Below, in pieces: positions 37,999-51,200 of a stretch of 64,000 bases of DNA. A program made the translations under genes and the position numbers. Each line of letters begins with the position of its first letter. Positions within the stretch are counted from its first letter, which is position 1. The stretch is from Beta vulgaris subsp. vulgaris (Eukaryota > Streptophyta > Magnoliopsida > Caryophyllales > Amaranthaceae), in assembly GCF_026745355.1 (NCBI RefSeq), contig NC_079206.1, forward strand, positions 3,031,800-3,095,799, in the 5' to 3' direction. Under the pieces are notes generated by a model. The model searched no databases and was not told where the DNA came from. It saw nothing but the letters and a program-made list of their open reading frames with translations.

Positions 37999-38960
37999 TT
38001 TTCGTAAATGTAAACACAAAGTTTTAGAGAGAGTTTGGAGAGGAAAGGATCGTCGAAGATTATTATTAGATCATCAAAATGAGTTTGAAACTCTGAGGTA
38101 GTACAAGAGTATTTATCGACTAAGCTACTATCATTTAAAAAGGAAGAGAAAAACAAATTAGTTATAGCCAACTAGTTGTAAAATAACTACTTCTCTAACT
38201 GTTTAGCTGAGCTGGCAAGCTGATAGTCTAGTTGAGCTGGTAGTAGGGATCAATAGCTTCAATACGTCCACTCCCCCCCCCCCCCCAAGTTGGGGGAGGA
38301 TGAGACAAAGGATCATACAACCCTGACTTGGAAAGTAAATGCTTGAATTAAGGAGAAGCTAGAGATTTAGTGAACACATCTGCCAGCTGAGACTGTGTAG
38401 GCAAATATATAAATTGAATCAACCCCTCTAACACCTTATCCCTTGTAAAGTGACAATCAATCTCTATGTGTTTGGTTCTCTCTTGGAAAACCGGATTCTT
38501 GACAATGTGAATTGCTGATTGATTTTCACAATGTAAAAAATCTGGCTTGAGACTAGTAACTCCAAGTTCTTCCAACAATGTAACAGTCCATGTAATTTCA
38601 GAAGCTGCAAATAAAGGCCATAGCCCTGTATTCTGTCTCAGAAGATCAGGATTTGGATACGATGCTTTGCTTCTTAATTAGACCGCTAAGTAATAAGAGA
38701 ATTACTTAACAAAAGCACATAACGAGTAATGGAGTTTCTTGTGTCACTGCAGGTAACCCAATCTGAATATGAGTAGGCTTGTAATTGAAGAGTATCACTA
38801 GCCTTAAATAAAATGCATTGACCTTTAGTGTGAGATATGTATCTCAATGTATGTATGAGGGCGGAAAGATGATAGGAACGAGGCTTTTGCATGAACTAGC
38901 TTAATGATTGAACAACACAGGATAGATCTGGTTTAGAAGTTTAAGTCCCAAGTACTAAAG
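37999..38960 (-). pseudogene. Ty1/copia retrotransposon 3' remnant (RNase H, polypurine tract, LTR part)
   Basis: Minus-strand frames 38892-38686 (RSYHLSALIHTLRYISHTKG) and 38578-38348 carry the copia RNase H C-terminal region. It includes HCENQSAIHIVKNPVFQERT, a KHIEIDCHF block, and QSQLADVFTKSL at the end. After the stop comes a purine run (C run at 38273-38286 on plus), which acts as a polypurine tract. Then follow about 270 bp with ATAAATACTCTTGTA, presumably the 3' LTR, cut at 37998 by the Helitron. Reverse transcriptase, integrase and gag are missing; there are frame breaks. Confidence 0.8.
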
Positions 38961-38974
38961 GGAATCATTGTTTA

Positions 38975-39470
38975 GTTTGTTGGGAGCCCTGACCTCCTGA
39001 TTACTGTAAGTTAAATTTTGATGGTTCAAAGCTAGACAATGGTTAGACTTCGTTTGGTTTGATTATCCGAAATAGTTTAGGTAATATGGTTTTAGTTGGT
39101 GCTAAAGCCATTGATAATTAGTTTTCTATACTTTGAACCAAAACTTGGGGTATTAGGGAACGTATTATGGGAGCTCTTTTTATGGGCATTATTCGTTTAA
39201 TCATCAAGGGGGATAACCTAGCAATTATTCAGTCGATTAAAATTTTTGGAAGATTCCTTGGACTATTAATGCTCTTGTTCATGATGCATGTGAAGATTTG
39301 AAGAAGTTTGAAGATGTTTCTATTCGGCATGTGTATCGAGAAGAGAATTAGGCGTCAGATTGAATGGTGTATTCGGGTCATTCTTCCTCAATCCTTTCGT
39401 ATTGGGTTGAGTCTCTAGATCAATCTTTTTCTGCAATCACCCGTAAGAATGTTTTTAGGGTGACTCTTCT
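38975..39470 (+). pseudogene. LINE-type RNase H-like domain remnant
   Basis: Reads KLNFDGSKLDNG near 39011, then FGLIIRNSLGNMVLVGAKAI, later IIKGDNLAIIQSI and, after a frameshift, VSIRHVYREEN then ASDWM. These are the D-G-S, K-G-D-N and R-E-x-N/AD blocks of the plant LINE RNase H (RVT_3) domain. Several stops and at least one frameshift make it non-functional. It abuts the copia remnant and lies on the opposite strand. Confidence 0.7.
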
Positions 39471-39674
39471 CTTAGAATACACCCTAGTTTTATCTTTCAT
39501 TATAGAAAAAAGTACTCATTAAGATGAATCAAACAAGATCTTCATTATTACTTTTTTTTCTTATATATTGGTAAGAATTCAGAAGATTGTCTTAAGTAAT
39601 GAATATAGTCAATATTTCAAGTAGAATAAAACAAAAAGGTGCAAAGGAGGTATCTATTTAAAGACAGAGGGATT

Positions 39675-41077
39675 ATAAGTTGTTTTTTTTTTGGGAGCTT
39701 GCTTTCGAAAACCCAGTGGACAATCGTAGTAAGATGAAATTCTTCTAGATTGACACCCTTGCACAGGCCCACTCACCCCAGGATGTGATTAGTCGACATC
39801 AAGGTGCCAAACGACTCTGTCAATAAGAGCTCTTGGGAGTCATCAACCCTTTGATTATCATATACAAAAAAGTCTTCCACTTTCCTACCCAATCTCTCCC
39901 CAACAAGAAGTACTTGTATGCAATAAGTTCACTGTTAAAAGATACCTAGAGGTACTTTATAGTTCGAATAATTGTCCCAATTTTATTACGTAAAAATTGT
40001 TCATGACTCTTGGTAGTCATGACTCATGCATGATTCGTGATTAGAAAAAAAAGTTCACTGTTTATACAGCCATAAGCCATTATAGTACGAAATTACCTAC
40101 TCCACATTAGTAGGTAATCCAATTTCTACAAAAAGCGCATTAGAAGGTAAACACACGAACTAGAGAAGTCGTTGACGTATATTACCATCTGATTACTTGC
40201 ACTAGATTAGTTGTTGGCGTGTATTATCATCTGATTATATGCCCAAGTATTTTCAATACGTAGTACATAGTTTGGTATTCAAAAGTGAATATATGCTCGT
40301 ATAGTCGTATTGTCTTGGTCTCTTAAACAAAGCACATGTTCTTCCATAATTAGGATTTGTACTAATTAAGATAACAACATGAGAATGAATGACAAGTGTC
40401 AATGTCCCATGCCACAAGCTTAATTTTTTTCAATTTTAATTTTTTTACATGGTTTTTTCAACTTATTTAAAAACTCATTACTTATATAATATATATTTTT
40501 AAAATAATTATACTAGTTTACTTTCTCGTTTGTCAACACATGATTTTTATCATAAATGTCGTTAATTATATGCTTTTAAAAGTATAAAAAATATGATATC
40601 TTGAAACATATACATGGAAAAAAACTGAATAACAACTCATAAAATAATATTTGATTGTATATTTTAATTATAAAAATATGATCAAAGTAAGATATATAAA
40701 TGTAAAAAAGTCAAAGTTTCCATAACTGAAAATCTACTTATAAAAAGGGTTTTTGGGAAATGGGAAATTGTCCTAGTGATGCAATAGTTTGAGGGATGTG
40801 CTATGAGAGAAAGCAAGCTCCTATGAGCAAGAGTGAACTACTCGGGGTGGTACAAGAATACTCGTCCAACGCTCAAGGTACAATTGTGACAAATAATATG
40901 CAAGTTAGGAGCATCTATTTTAAAATGGAGAGAATACAAGAAAGAGGGGACTAGAGGATTTTCATATCCATCCTAAGTTACATAAATATCCTCATAGAAA
41001 GAGCGAATTAGATGATTTTCTCTCAGTTCAATTTAATTTAATTTCTCTCATTACAAAAGAATGGGACCTAAAACTTA
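39675..41077. other. AT-rich stretch without recognisable gene
   Basis: No gene seen. An LTR/LARD-like word pair (CTCGGGGTGGT and ACGCTCAAGG) lies near 40840-40880. Confidence 0.4.
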
Positions 41078-41196
41078 TCTCTATCATATAAGCCAAGGGG
41101 GAGCAATGGTGTCCTCCTTCATTTTTTATTTCTTTTCATAACGAGTAATCGTTATGCCTAAAATGTCACCGCATGCATAGCATGCAAAAAAGCTAG
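41078..41196 (+). mobile_element. 119-bp mini-Helitron
   Basis: Begins TCTCTATCATATAAGCCAAG after an A. Ends with hairpin GCATGCATAGCATGC, then AAAAAAGCTAG, before a T. The 5' end matches that of the 37998 Helitron, so the same family supplied both ends. Confidence 0.7.
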
Positions 41197-42165
41197 TATT
41201 AAACTATTAATAAGATGAGAAGAACATAAAAAAAATTACAAATTTAAATTGACTATAAGACCTTATATCTAAATGTTCATTACAATTTCTAATCACTTTA
41301 CATTAGTTTGTACAACAATAATTATAAATCACACTTCTAAAATTATATTTAGATTAAATGTATTAAGAACAAACTCAAATAATCGACGCACGTATCGCGT
41401 GCATAGAAAGATAATATTTAGAAATAGAGGGAGTATTAACATAAAAAAGGAATCGAAGGAATTCAAGAAATATATTTTTTGAATTTGCACCTATAGACTA
41501 TAGTTACATGCAATATATTATAGTATGTTCAACCTATAATAAAATTATTTTCATCCAAAACTCTAATTATCTTTCCTCCCTATTCTAAATAATTAATTAA
41601 AAAAAGGATGCAAATTTAAAGTTGGGTTATCATTATTAAAACTTCTCCTTAAAAAAAATCATGATTAAAACTATTAATTAGTATTCTTTTTTGATGGAGA
41701 CTTTCACACATATAATAAAAATATTTGTTATAGCACTCAATCACTACTAATCTTATACTATATATGTTTATACTACCTAGCAGTTATAAGCGGCAAATAA
41801 TTGCAAAAAATAGTCATAAGATGAGAAAAAACAGGAAAAATAAACTATAGTAGCTTAATTTTTGTTTAGCTACTTAAAATAGGAAGAAAATGGGAGCCAC
41901 AACCCCTATTATAAAAATATATTAAAAGCCACAAAGTTCCGCCAAAAAATTAAGCTTTTCTTTGCCAATACCTCGGAGATCAGTGTCCCAGGGGTAGTTT
42001 CGTCCATCAAATTTAACATCAAATTTAATCCTACTTGTCTAGCTATTTTTTTCTTTTTATTTTTATTTTCATTTTTAGGTATTTTTATTTTTATTTCTTA
42101 TCTATTACTTTTTCGTCACAACAACTATTCATATAAACACTTTGTGTTCTACTCTTTATATTTAC

Positions 42166-42470
42166 TTAAATAAGATAGAAATATATCCGTATTCAAAATA
42201 TTATTCGCTTCTTTACAAAAGTATATTCCCCTTACTCTTAAAGTCTCAAGCATTCACCTGTGTAGTTGAATTGGCTAACCTGAACGAGGTATTGGTCCAA
42301 TAGAATCTGGATCCTTCTTCTTATCAACAGGTCCTCAATAAATACAGAAATAAGATAGAAATATATCTGTATTCAAAATATTATTCGCTTTTTTCCAAAA
42401 ACAAATGCCAAATAAGAAAAACAAATAAATACGGAAATAAGATAGAATTATATCCGTATTCAAAATATTA
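42166..42470. repeat. Three direct repeats of about 40-55 bp
   Basis: AAATAAGATAGAAATATATC, continuing to a TATTATTCGCTT-type end, occurs at about 42166-42221, 42346-42400 and, shorter, 42432-42470. Copies differ by a few bases. Confidence 0.8.
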
Positions 42471-45400
42471 TTATTATTATCCAAGTTCTCAGATAGACTT
42501 TTATAAGTATAGGGTGGCAAAATCGTCTTTTCCGTACTACGCGGTTCTATTTAAACAGAACTCTATTTACATATTTCCTTACTCAGTGTTACTTATTATT
42601 AGTCGATCAAAATTTACTCCTCTCTATCCTAATCTTTCTCTCTCTCTCTAAGATTCAAAGAATTTTCATGGAAGACAACGTACGATAATTGGATTACCAT
42701 CAATATAAATTTCCAGGTTTTTTTCTTAATTCTTCTTCAATTGTTTAAATTCGCAGTGTTGATTGAATTTCTCATGCAATTTTTTTTAAAAAATTCATTC
42801 TACAGTGATACTTTAGTTATTTAAACAATTTAAAATAATTATTAATTTACAAGTTTTATTAGTAGTGTGATTAATTTAGTTATTAGTAGTCATTTATGGT
42901 TATAAATCGAGTTTATTGGATTCGCATTGTGAAATTCAATGTTTAAATTTCAAAAGAAATCGAGAAGAATTGCATTGATTGAGGTGTGAAATTTGGAAAT
43001 ATTAATTTGTTTGTACGATCAAATTCAAGAGTTTTTGAAAGAGGAGGTGTTAATTGTTATCGTGATAGTAGAAGAGCGATAATAGGGGAGTGCAATTGGC
43101 CAGTTGCAGGGCATATGTGTTTATAACTGTTTACACTTGTATCTCGCTCATCATGCATAGGCCTATAGTTGACGCATACCGTATTTATTAACGGAAAAAA
43201 TTGATTATAATAATTTAACCTTTGATTCGTTCGCTCAATTTAATTCCACCTTTTGAGTATGTAAGAATAATGTCAAACTTTGAGAGAACTTGTGAAAATA
43301 ATGAAAATTTTGACGTGGAATATTGAAGTATTATATTTATTAGGAGTCTTATCTTATATTATATTAGTATTTTTTGCGACATAAACTCGATTTTCTTCGA
43401 TATAAGTAAGATTCAAATTATGAGAAAGTATAATTGTTTTTAGTTGTAAAATTGATTGGTTTAGTGTATTGGTTGCAGTTTGTAAGTGAATTTTGTAGTT
43501 TTTTTTGTAAAGTTTATCATTTGAGTGATTTGTATAATGTAAATTACGCAATTCTATGATTTTAGTTGACTTGTGATTGATTGTTATAATTTTATTTTCA
43601 GTATTTTTGTTTGAAGCCCCCTTTCTTTATATAATAGAGATTTCTATCTGCTATCTGTAAAGTTGTGTTAGGATATCTAGTTTAGAATAAGAGTGCAGAT
43701 GATTTTAGAAAGCTATCCAAAAAGTCGAAAATATTAAAAAATAATTAAGAGGTTGAATTAAATTCAGCAAATTGGCCACAGGTTGAATTATTAGCATTAA
43801 TTTTTCGTTATTAGTTTGCACATAAAATATCCCGTGTGCCCTTGGGTATTTTTTAAATATATTCTACTTTGATGATAAAAGTCTTAAATTAGAGTACTAA
43901 ATCGAGATTTAGTTCCATTTGTATCACTTTTTTGTTGTCTTACAAATAAAAGGAATATGTATGGGACCATGAGCTATGAACGAATAGTTTGACGTGAAAT
44001 CTTGTGTTACGCTATCTAAATCATATTGTACTAGGTTAAGAGAATGAGTAATTTGTTCATCTTTTATTTACTTTGTAATTATATTATAGTTTTTTGTATA
44101 CTTTCTTCGTATATTATTACTTCCATCGTTTCATTTTATACAAGAATTAAGGTGGTGAATAAAGAAAGTTATATGCTAGGAGAGAGAACGGACGCAAATA
44201 ATTGAAACAGATGGAGTATTTATCAAAGAATGGACTATAAAATAAACTAAAAGAACTGACTAGTTGAGTTGTTATTACTATTTTGCTCCCATCTTGATTC
44301 CTGACAGATGGGGCTGAATTAACTTGTCAGATTTGATTCAAATGAATATAAAAATCTAGAAATGGAATCCTTTTTTTGTTTTTTAGCATTAAGTCAATTT
44401 TCTGTTGGTCAACGTATTATTGCTCATGGATCATAGATTCATAGCTGATAGCACGTTTTGGGAATAAAATAGTTTATACTGGTAGCAACAGTAAGATTAT
44501 CATTATGGCTTTAAACTTCTAAATGTAACATATGAATGAATCTGGACACACTTTGCAGAACTTTTAAAAGCCAGATAATTTCTTTTGTTTAAGAAACCTT
44601 ATTTTCAATTGTGCAGAATATTCTACTTATAGTAAATCAACAATTTGTTCATGTATGATGAATTTGTCATGACTTTTCTGTTCTTTTTTTTTTTTTTGGG
44701 TTAGCAACTAGATATGAGGTGTAATTATTTGACTATAGACGATATTAAGGCCAGGTATATAAATCCAAAACTGTCTTTCATGTCAATTTTTTTATAAGGA
44801 AAACAAACTTAGGCTTAACCCTATAGTCCAGGCCAGCCTAAAATAACATCCTTTCGGTTGATAAGGGAGAAATCTATACAGTACGGTGGAAACCAGTATA
44901 GTAACGTAGGGTAGCGATGCGCCTTCTTGGCCATAAAATCCGCAGCCTAAAGCAATGACGAAACTGACATTTCGCAAATCGACGGGAGTCGATACCTACC
45001 TAAGTAAAATGCACTAAAAGAAAGTTTCATAGGGTTGATTTTATTCCTTCTTTGTATGGATTGTCGTACCTAACGTTACAAGATCTTATCTAAACTTATT
45101 AACTCCTATAGTACTATTTGAATTTGGATATATCCTTGTTTAAAGTAATAATTTTCCAGCTTGAAGTAGGGTCTTCACTTACTACCAAAAATTAGTTTAG
45201 CGGATTTGGATCAAACCTCTAATACAAATCGCGGTTCAGGATACAATTGAACTAGCGGTTGGTTTTGGTAAAATCTCCTAACTATGATGAATCTGCTGAT
45301 TTTTGCCAAAAATGGAGTAAAGTCTTAGTTTTCATGTAAAGATGATGTTATGTAGACATGTAGTAGTATATAGCTAAGGGATTACTGATTAGGTAAGTAA

Positions 45401-45550
45401 GTAAGTTAGACAATTTTCTTGCATGAAGCAGAACTTTTTAAAAAATTCTCCAAAATACTCTCATCTTTTGTTGAAGTTCTTCCTACTCACTGTAGCACCA
45501 AAAATCAAGGCGAGGGAAAGAGAGTGAAAAAGTGACCTTTTCTTGTTTCT
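42471..45550. other. AT-rich intergenic stretch
   Basis: No gene supported. One short Stowaway-like element at about 44118-44218, with ends TACTTCCATCGTTTCATTTT and AATTGAAACAGATGGAGTA. A reversed Helitron 5' end-like word (TTATATAATAGAGA) lies near 43628, and a T run near 44686. Confidence 0.4.
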
Positions 45551-47053
45551 TACTCCTTGTCCCAATTTAATTGCTACATTTGCTTTATCACAGTTTACGA
45601 GATACAACTTCAAATATCAATATCTTGAGTTACATATAAGAAAATTATAAAAATTATATATTTGGAAAATATAAATTGAGACGAATCAAACAAGATCCAA
45701 CATAACTATTTTTTTCTTATGTATATGGAGTAAAACATAGTCAAAGTTATGACGTGAATAGTGCTTACGGTCAAAATGTAGCAACTAAGGCTATGTTCAG
45801 TTCACCTGAAATTTTCTGATCTGAACTTATCTGATCTGATCTGAACTTATTTTTTCTGATCTGATCTGAACTTATTTTTTCTGATCTGATCTGAACTTAT
45901 TTTTTCTGATCTGATCTGAACTTATTTTTTCAACAAGATCTTATCTTTTATAAAATATATTATTACTATTATATTATTACTTTGTAAATCATTATTATGC
46001 AATACATTATAAGATATTCTTTATAGTGTTACTATTATTATCATTTTATTTCTATTACAACTTTTATACAACTTTTATTATTAATAATATAATTTATTAT
46101 CAGTATTATAAGAACAATAATAATTATAATCATAATTATTATTATTACTAAAAATAATTATATAACTCAAGTCATTATTTTATAAGAGCACTTATACAAT
46201 GTTTCACACTTTCCCTTAAAAAAAAGTTTCACACTTGAGAAGTCGGCAAACTGAACTCTTTTTTTTCCATATAAAATAGACAAAGATATACAAACAACTA
46301 TGACTTGAGCAAAAAATAAATAAATATCGTGCAACTTCAAATAGCTAGAGAGATTTGAAATTCGGTAGGAAGAGGTATACCGAATCTAAATTTATAATTT
46401 GTATCTCACACTTAGCTTATTTTGAAATGTAATCCGAACATAGTAGTTTCGTTATCATGAATTTGAGATATCATATTTTATATATTTCTTATTTTTGCGT
46501 CAATCTTATGTTCTTAACACGTGGCTTTTAATTTTCTATTATTTAATAACAACAAAATAACTTAATATAATAATAACAATGACATTTATAATGGTAACAA
46601 GATTAATAATAATTACCAATATTAATAATTAATAAGTACAACAACAACAATAATAAATTCTTTTGAACAAATGTACTAGTAAATAATAATACCCCCTTTG
46701 TATTTTTTTATCTTTGTCACTTAGAATCTTGACACTATTCACAATAAGATAATCTTTTAGATTTTTCTCAATATATAAGAAAAAATATAGTCATGTGGGG
46801 TCTTGTTTGATTCGTCTCAATGAGTACTTTATTAATATTCAATTATTATAATTTTTATTAATATGTAGTGAAAGATATTTAATAATAATAAGTTTTTAAA
46901 TATAAGCATGATATGATCTGAACTGATCTGATCTGACTATTTTTCTGATCTGATCTGAACTTATTTTTTCTGATCTGATCTGATCTGATCTGATTAGATC
47001 TGAAATAAGCAAAAATAAGGTGAACTGAACATAGCCTAAATTGGAACGGAGGG
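45551..47053. mobile_element. Stowaway MITE split by a 1.2-kb Tourist-like element
   Basis: The left part, from TACTCCTTGTCCCAATTTAA to 45788, and the right part TAAATTGGAACGGAGGGA (from 47037) together form one Stowaway with inverted ends. The insertion duplicated TAA near its right terminus. Confidence 0.75.
45789..47036 (+). mobile_element. 1.2-kb Tourist/PIF-like element, copy 2
   Basis: Starts GGCTATGTTCAGTTCACCTG and ends with its reverse complement GGTGAACTGAACATAGCC, a perfect 18-bp inverted repeat. TAA duplication at 45786-45788 and 47037-47039. Colinear with copy 1 at 29636-30834 across its length, including the embedded Stowaway (about 46690-46900). Extra GATCTGATCTGAACTTATTT units expand the left subterminal region. 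Confidence 0.88.
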
Positions 47054-48242
47054 ATCCAACGGGACGGAGGTAGTACATTATAGAGGAAAGTGGTTGTGAA
47101 AGAGTGTAAAATTAAGTGGCCGAATAATAGGAAAAATAATCATATGCCAAATTAAGAATTATAGTGAAGTAGTAAGAACTTTATGAAATGGATGAAAACG
47201 AAAAATAGGAAGCATTATTCCAAGAAGAAGATGTATTATATAGTAGTATTTGATTGAAATTCTAGATAATTTTGGCTCAGTTACTGAATTTGGCAACTTC
47301 ACATGTACTCCATTCCAAGTTGCTTGTCATTTTAACAAACCTTTTTTAGAAGATCGATGCAATATTATCTTTTCTTATGTTAAATTGAGGCAAATATTAT
47401 TTATTGTACTGAAATACACTTATGATATAGTAGTATCATGTTACTCCGACACCTTCATTTACCTCAAAAACCGGATGTCGTGTCATGTCCGACATCACAT
47501 TTCACTTGGATATTTCATTTTAAACTAAAAACTTGTTTTTATTCTACAAAATAGCCGAGTCGGACACTTGAACACCCGTATCCAAGTAGAGACTCAATCC
47601 GTGTCTGAGCAACATAGGTATCTGACAAGTCCCTTAAGACTCCTTTGTATTTTGAAACAAAGAGAACAATTTGATTTGAAAACTTTGCACTAATTTGGCT
47701 GGCGTATTTTACGTAGGACTATTGTGATATCTTGACTCATAAGATGGTTAATAACTTAATACCCAACTGCAAGGCAAAGTCATAGTATTTTGTCACAGGG
47801 AAAATGAGATTTTATGTCTAGTGGTACAAAAAGGAGAAAATAAGAAGAAGTAGAGAATCCTAACTAGTTAGCTGTGATCACATGATCTTGGCTTGTGGTC
47901 GACTTTTATGTACACAGGAAAAGTTTATAAAAACGAAATCTCAGAGAAGAGGTGTTATTATCTACCTTTCCTTGCATTAACAACTAGTATTATCTGGCTT
48001 TCTTGTGCATAATATTGCTTTGAGGTTTTCCTATCCTTTTTTCTTGGAATTTTATAATCATATAAACTTCAAATGCAACCAAGAGTTCAAAAGTATTTAA
48101 AAAGTTGTATGTATGTATGTAGGATAGTGCATGAAAATTTTGACTGACAAGTTTTTTCTTCATATAAACAGGGTACTAGTGAGGGATTCATCCGCTGTTC
48201 TTGTTCCTTAGATTGTTCTGATCACAAGTACTCTATCTCAAC
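47054..48242 (+). promoter_or_regulatory. Upstream region of CHX18 gene
   Basis: A TATA-like TTTATAAAAAC lies at about 47927-47937, roughly 310 bp before the ATG. A 3' splice-like AACAG at 48168-48172 just before GGTACTAGTG leaves room for a leader intron. No other gene in this stretch. Confidence 0.3.
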
Positions 48243-51200
48243 ATGGCTCAAAATGTTACTGCTTGTCCGAAGCCCATGGCGGCTACCTCCACCGGAGTCT
48301 TCCAAGGAGAGAACCCTCTTGATTTTGCTCTCCCCCTTGTCATCGTACAAATTATCCTTGTTATCGTCCTCACTCGTACCTTGGCTTTTTTGCTTAGACC
48401 TCTAAGGCAGCCTCGTGTCATTGCTGAGATCATTGTAAGTATTTTTTCACCTTTTTGGCAATTTCAGTCATCTAGATGTTCACATGTAACTATAAATTGT
48501 GTTGATTAGCTTTACTTCTTGGCTTTTAGTATTGTATCTCAATATTGTATAAGTCCATGTTATGTTAACACCAAAATCTTGTGTGATACAGTCTCATAGT
48601 TTCTCATCGTGAGACCTATAGAGTTTTAGCTTACAATAATCCTCATTGGTAGCACTAAAAGAGTAACTTTTTTATATTTCATGTATGTATGTACGTATGT
48701 ATGTATATGTTTGGATGCTGCACTCCAATTGAGACCAAAAAAAATCCAAAATTCCATCATCTTATTCAAACCACTTACATCCCTTCTTATATATACGCCT
48801 AGCTAGCTTATCACATAAATTCTTACTAGTTGTGTTAATTGAGTTTCAGTAGCTTAGCAATACTTCTTTACTTTTAGTTATGAATCATGAAGTACAAGGT
48901 ATATACTCCTATAGCTTTAAAAAAAATGATTTCTTTTGTTAACCATTTTGTCTGATTAGGCACCTGAGAATCTTTTGTGGTTTAAAAAAATGTATTGCTT
49001 TTCTGTAAGTGACGGCTTATATTGATTCCTGAAAAGTGTTTAATTGTCAAATTGTTAGGTCGTGATGTTTTCCATGATTGAGTTTTGTTATTATTACAAC
49101 GCTTATATTGAATTGTCTTTCTAAGACTACTTTAAGGAGGAGCATCATTCTTTATCCCCACATATATGGCAGTGTATCACAGGAATTTACGAAAAGAGAA
49201 AGCACAAACCTTCAATTAAGAATGAACACGTAATGAAGTGTTTATTAGCCGTTTGAAAATAATTACTAGACTAAACTAACACGATTTAAGGTTCTCCACA
49301 GAAAGTGGATCATACACTTTAAAACGCTTAAGCCTTTTACAGTTTTACTTTATTCTAAAATTACCAATTATTTCTGAAAGAGGAAGCTAGAAACTAACTT
49401 TTATTCATGCTAGTGTTTTGCAGAATGATTGTAAAAAGAAGTCTAAATAAAGAGAAGTGAGGTGCACCAAAAGATGTTTTGCTTGCTTTGGGTGTTTGAA
49501 ACTTTTAAACTGACAATCGTTAAGATAAACTGAATTGGTTTGTAAAATAACATGTATACTTTGGAGGACTTTTATCCCACTGTTCCTTTTTTCCCTTTTC
49601 CAATGATGGAAAGATAAGAGTTCTTTGCAGCTTTCATCAACCTTTAAGTGAATCTAAACTGTTAAACTATTCTGATTTTAAACTCTTCCATTGTATTGCT
49701 TGGATCTGCACTCAAGATATGCTGTTGCCAAAGTTTGTGATTTATTCTGTAACTGCAAATATGATGGAGGGACATAAATATGTAAAGTGTGCATACTTAT
49801 ATTATAAAACTAGATGTGATAAATGGCTAATTTGAACTTTTATAGTGTAATCTTCAACTGACAGTGAGACTTCAATGTCATTTTTGTCTTGATTTAACAG
49901 GGAGGAGTACTTTTAGGGCCATCTGCTTTTGGTCGTAGTGAGGCGTTCCTACATACGATATTCCCTGCTAAGAGTCTGCCGGTATTGGACACTCTTGCCA
50001 ATCTTGGCCTCATCTTCTTTTTGTTTCTTGTTGGACTAGAATTGGACCCAAAAGCTTTACGCCGGACAGGCAAGAAAGCCCTGAGCATCGCTCTTGCAGG
50101 CATCAGTTTACCCTTTGCTATGGGCATTGGTACATCATTTGTTCTTAGGGCAACCATTTCAAAAGGCGTTAACCAAGCTCCCTTTATTGTATTCATGGGA
50201 GTTGCCCTATCAATTACTGCCTTTCCTGTCTTAGCCCGTATTTTAGCCGAGCTCAAGCTCCTTACCACTGATGTGGGCCGTATGGCCATGTCAGCAGCTG
50301 CAGTAAACGATGTGGCAGCCTGGATTCTCCTTGCTTTAGCCATTGCTCTCTCTGGCACCGGCCAATCTCCTCTTATTTCCTTGTGGGTATTCTTATGTGG
50401 TGCAGCTTTTGTTGGCTTGTGCATTCTGATAGTCCCGCGCATCTTTAAATGGATGACTCGGCATTGCCCGGATGGTGAGCCGGTGGAGGAAATTTACATT
50501 TGTGGTACCTTAGCTGCAGTTTTGGCAGCTGGGTTTGTGACTGATACTATTGGAATTCATGCCCTTTTCGGGGCATTTGTTCTTGGAATTCTAGCCCCGA
50601 AAGATGGGCCTTTAGCTGGTGCCTTGGTAGAAAAGGTTGAAGATCTTGTGTCTGGCCTTCTCCTTCCTTTGTACTTTGCGTCAAGCGGCCTAAAAACAAA
50701 TGTAGCCACCATTCAAGGGGCTCAGTCCTGGGGGCTTCTACTTCTTGTTATACTAACTGCCTGTTTTGGCAAGGTTGTTGGAACTGTTGTGGTTTCTCGC
50801 CTCTGTAAAATACCTCTCAGTGAGTCTGTTGCTCTTGGGGTTCTAATGAACAGCAAAGGTTTGGTGGAGCTGATTGTCTTGAATATTGGTAAAGATCGAA
50901 AGGTACTACTAACATCTTTATCTTTGATTTTAGTTTTAAGTTCCATCTTCTTCACCATAAAAGAAACAAGTTTTAGGAAAAATAAGTTCAGATAAGTTAT
51001 AAAAAGAGCTGTAATAAGTTCAGTTCATCTAAGCACAACAAAATTCTAGAAAAGAGCACACACTTTAAATCTCTTGTTGATTTGTGTAATTAACACTAAT
51101 CCGACTTTTTTTGGTTGATTATTGTAGGTGCTAAATGATCAAACTTTTGCAATTATGGTTTTGATGGCCTTAGTCACCACGTTCATGACAACACCAATCG

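Noticed and set aside
49894..50442. 182-codon minus-strand frame
   Set aside because: Shadow of CHX18 exon 2 on the opposite strand.
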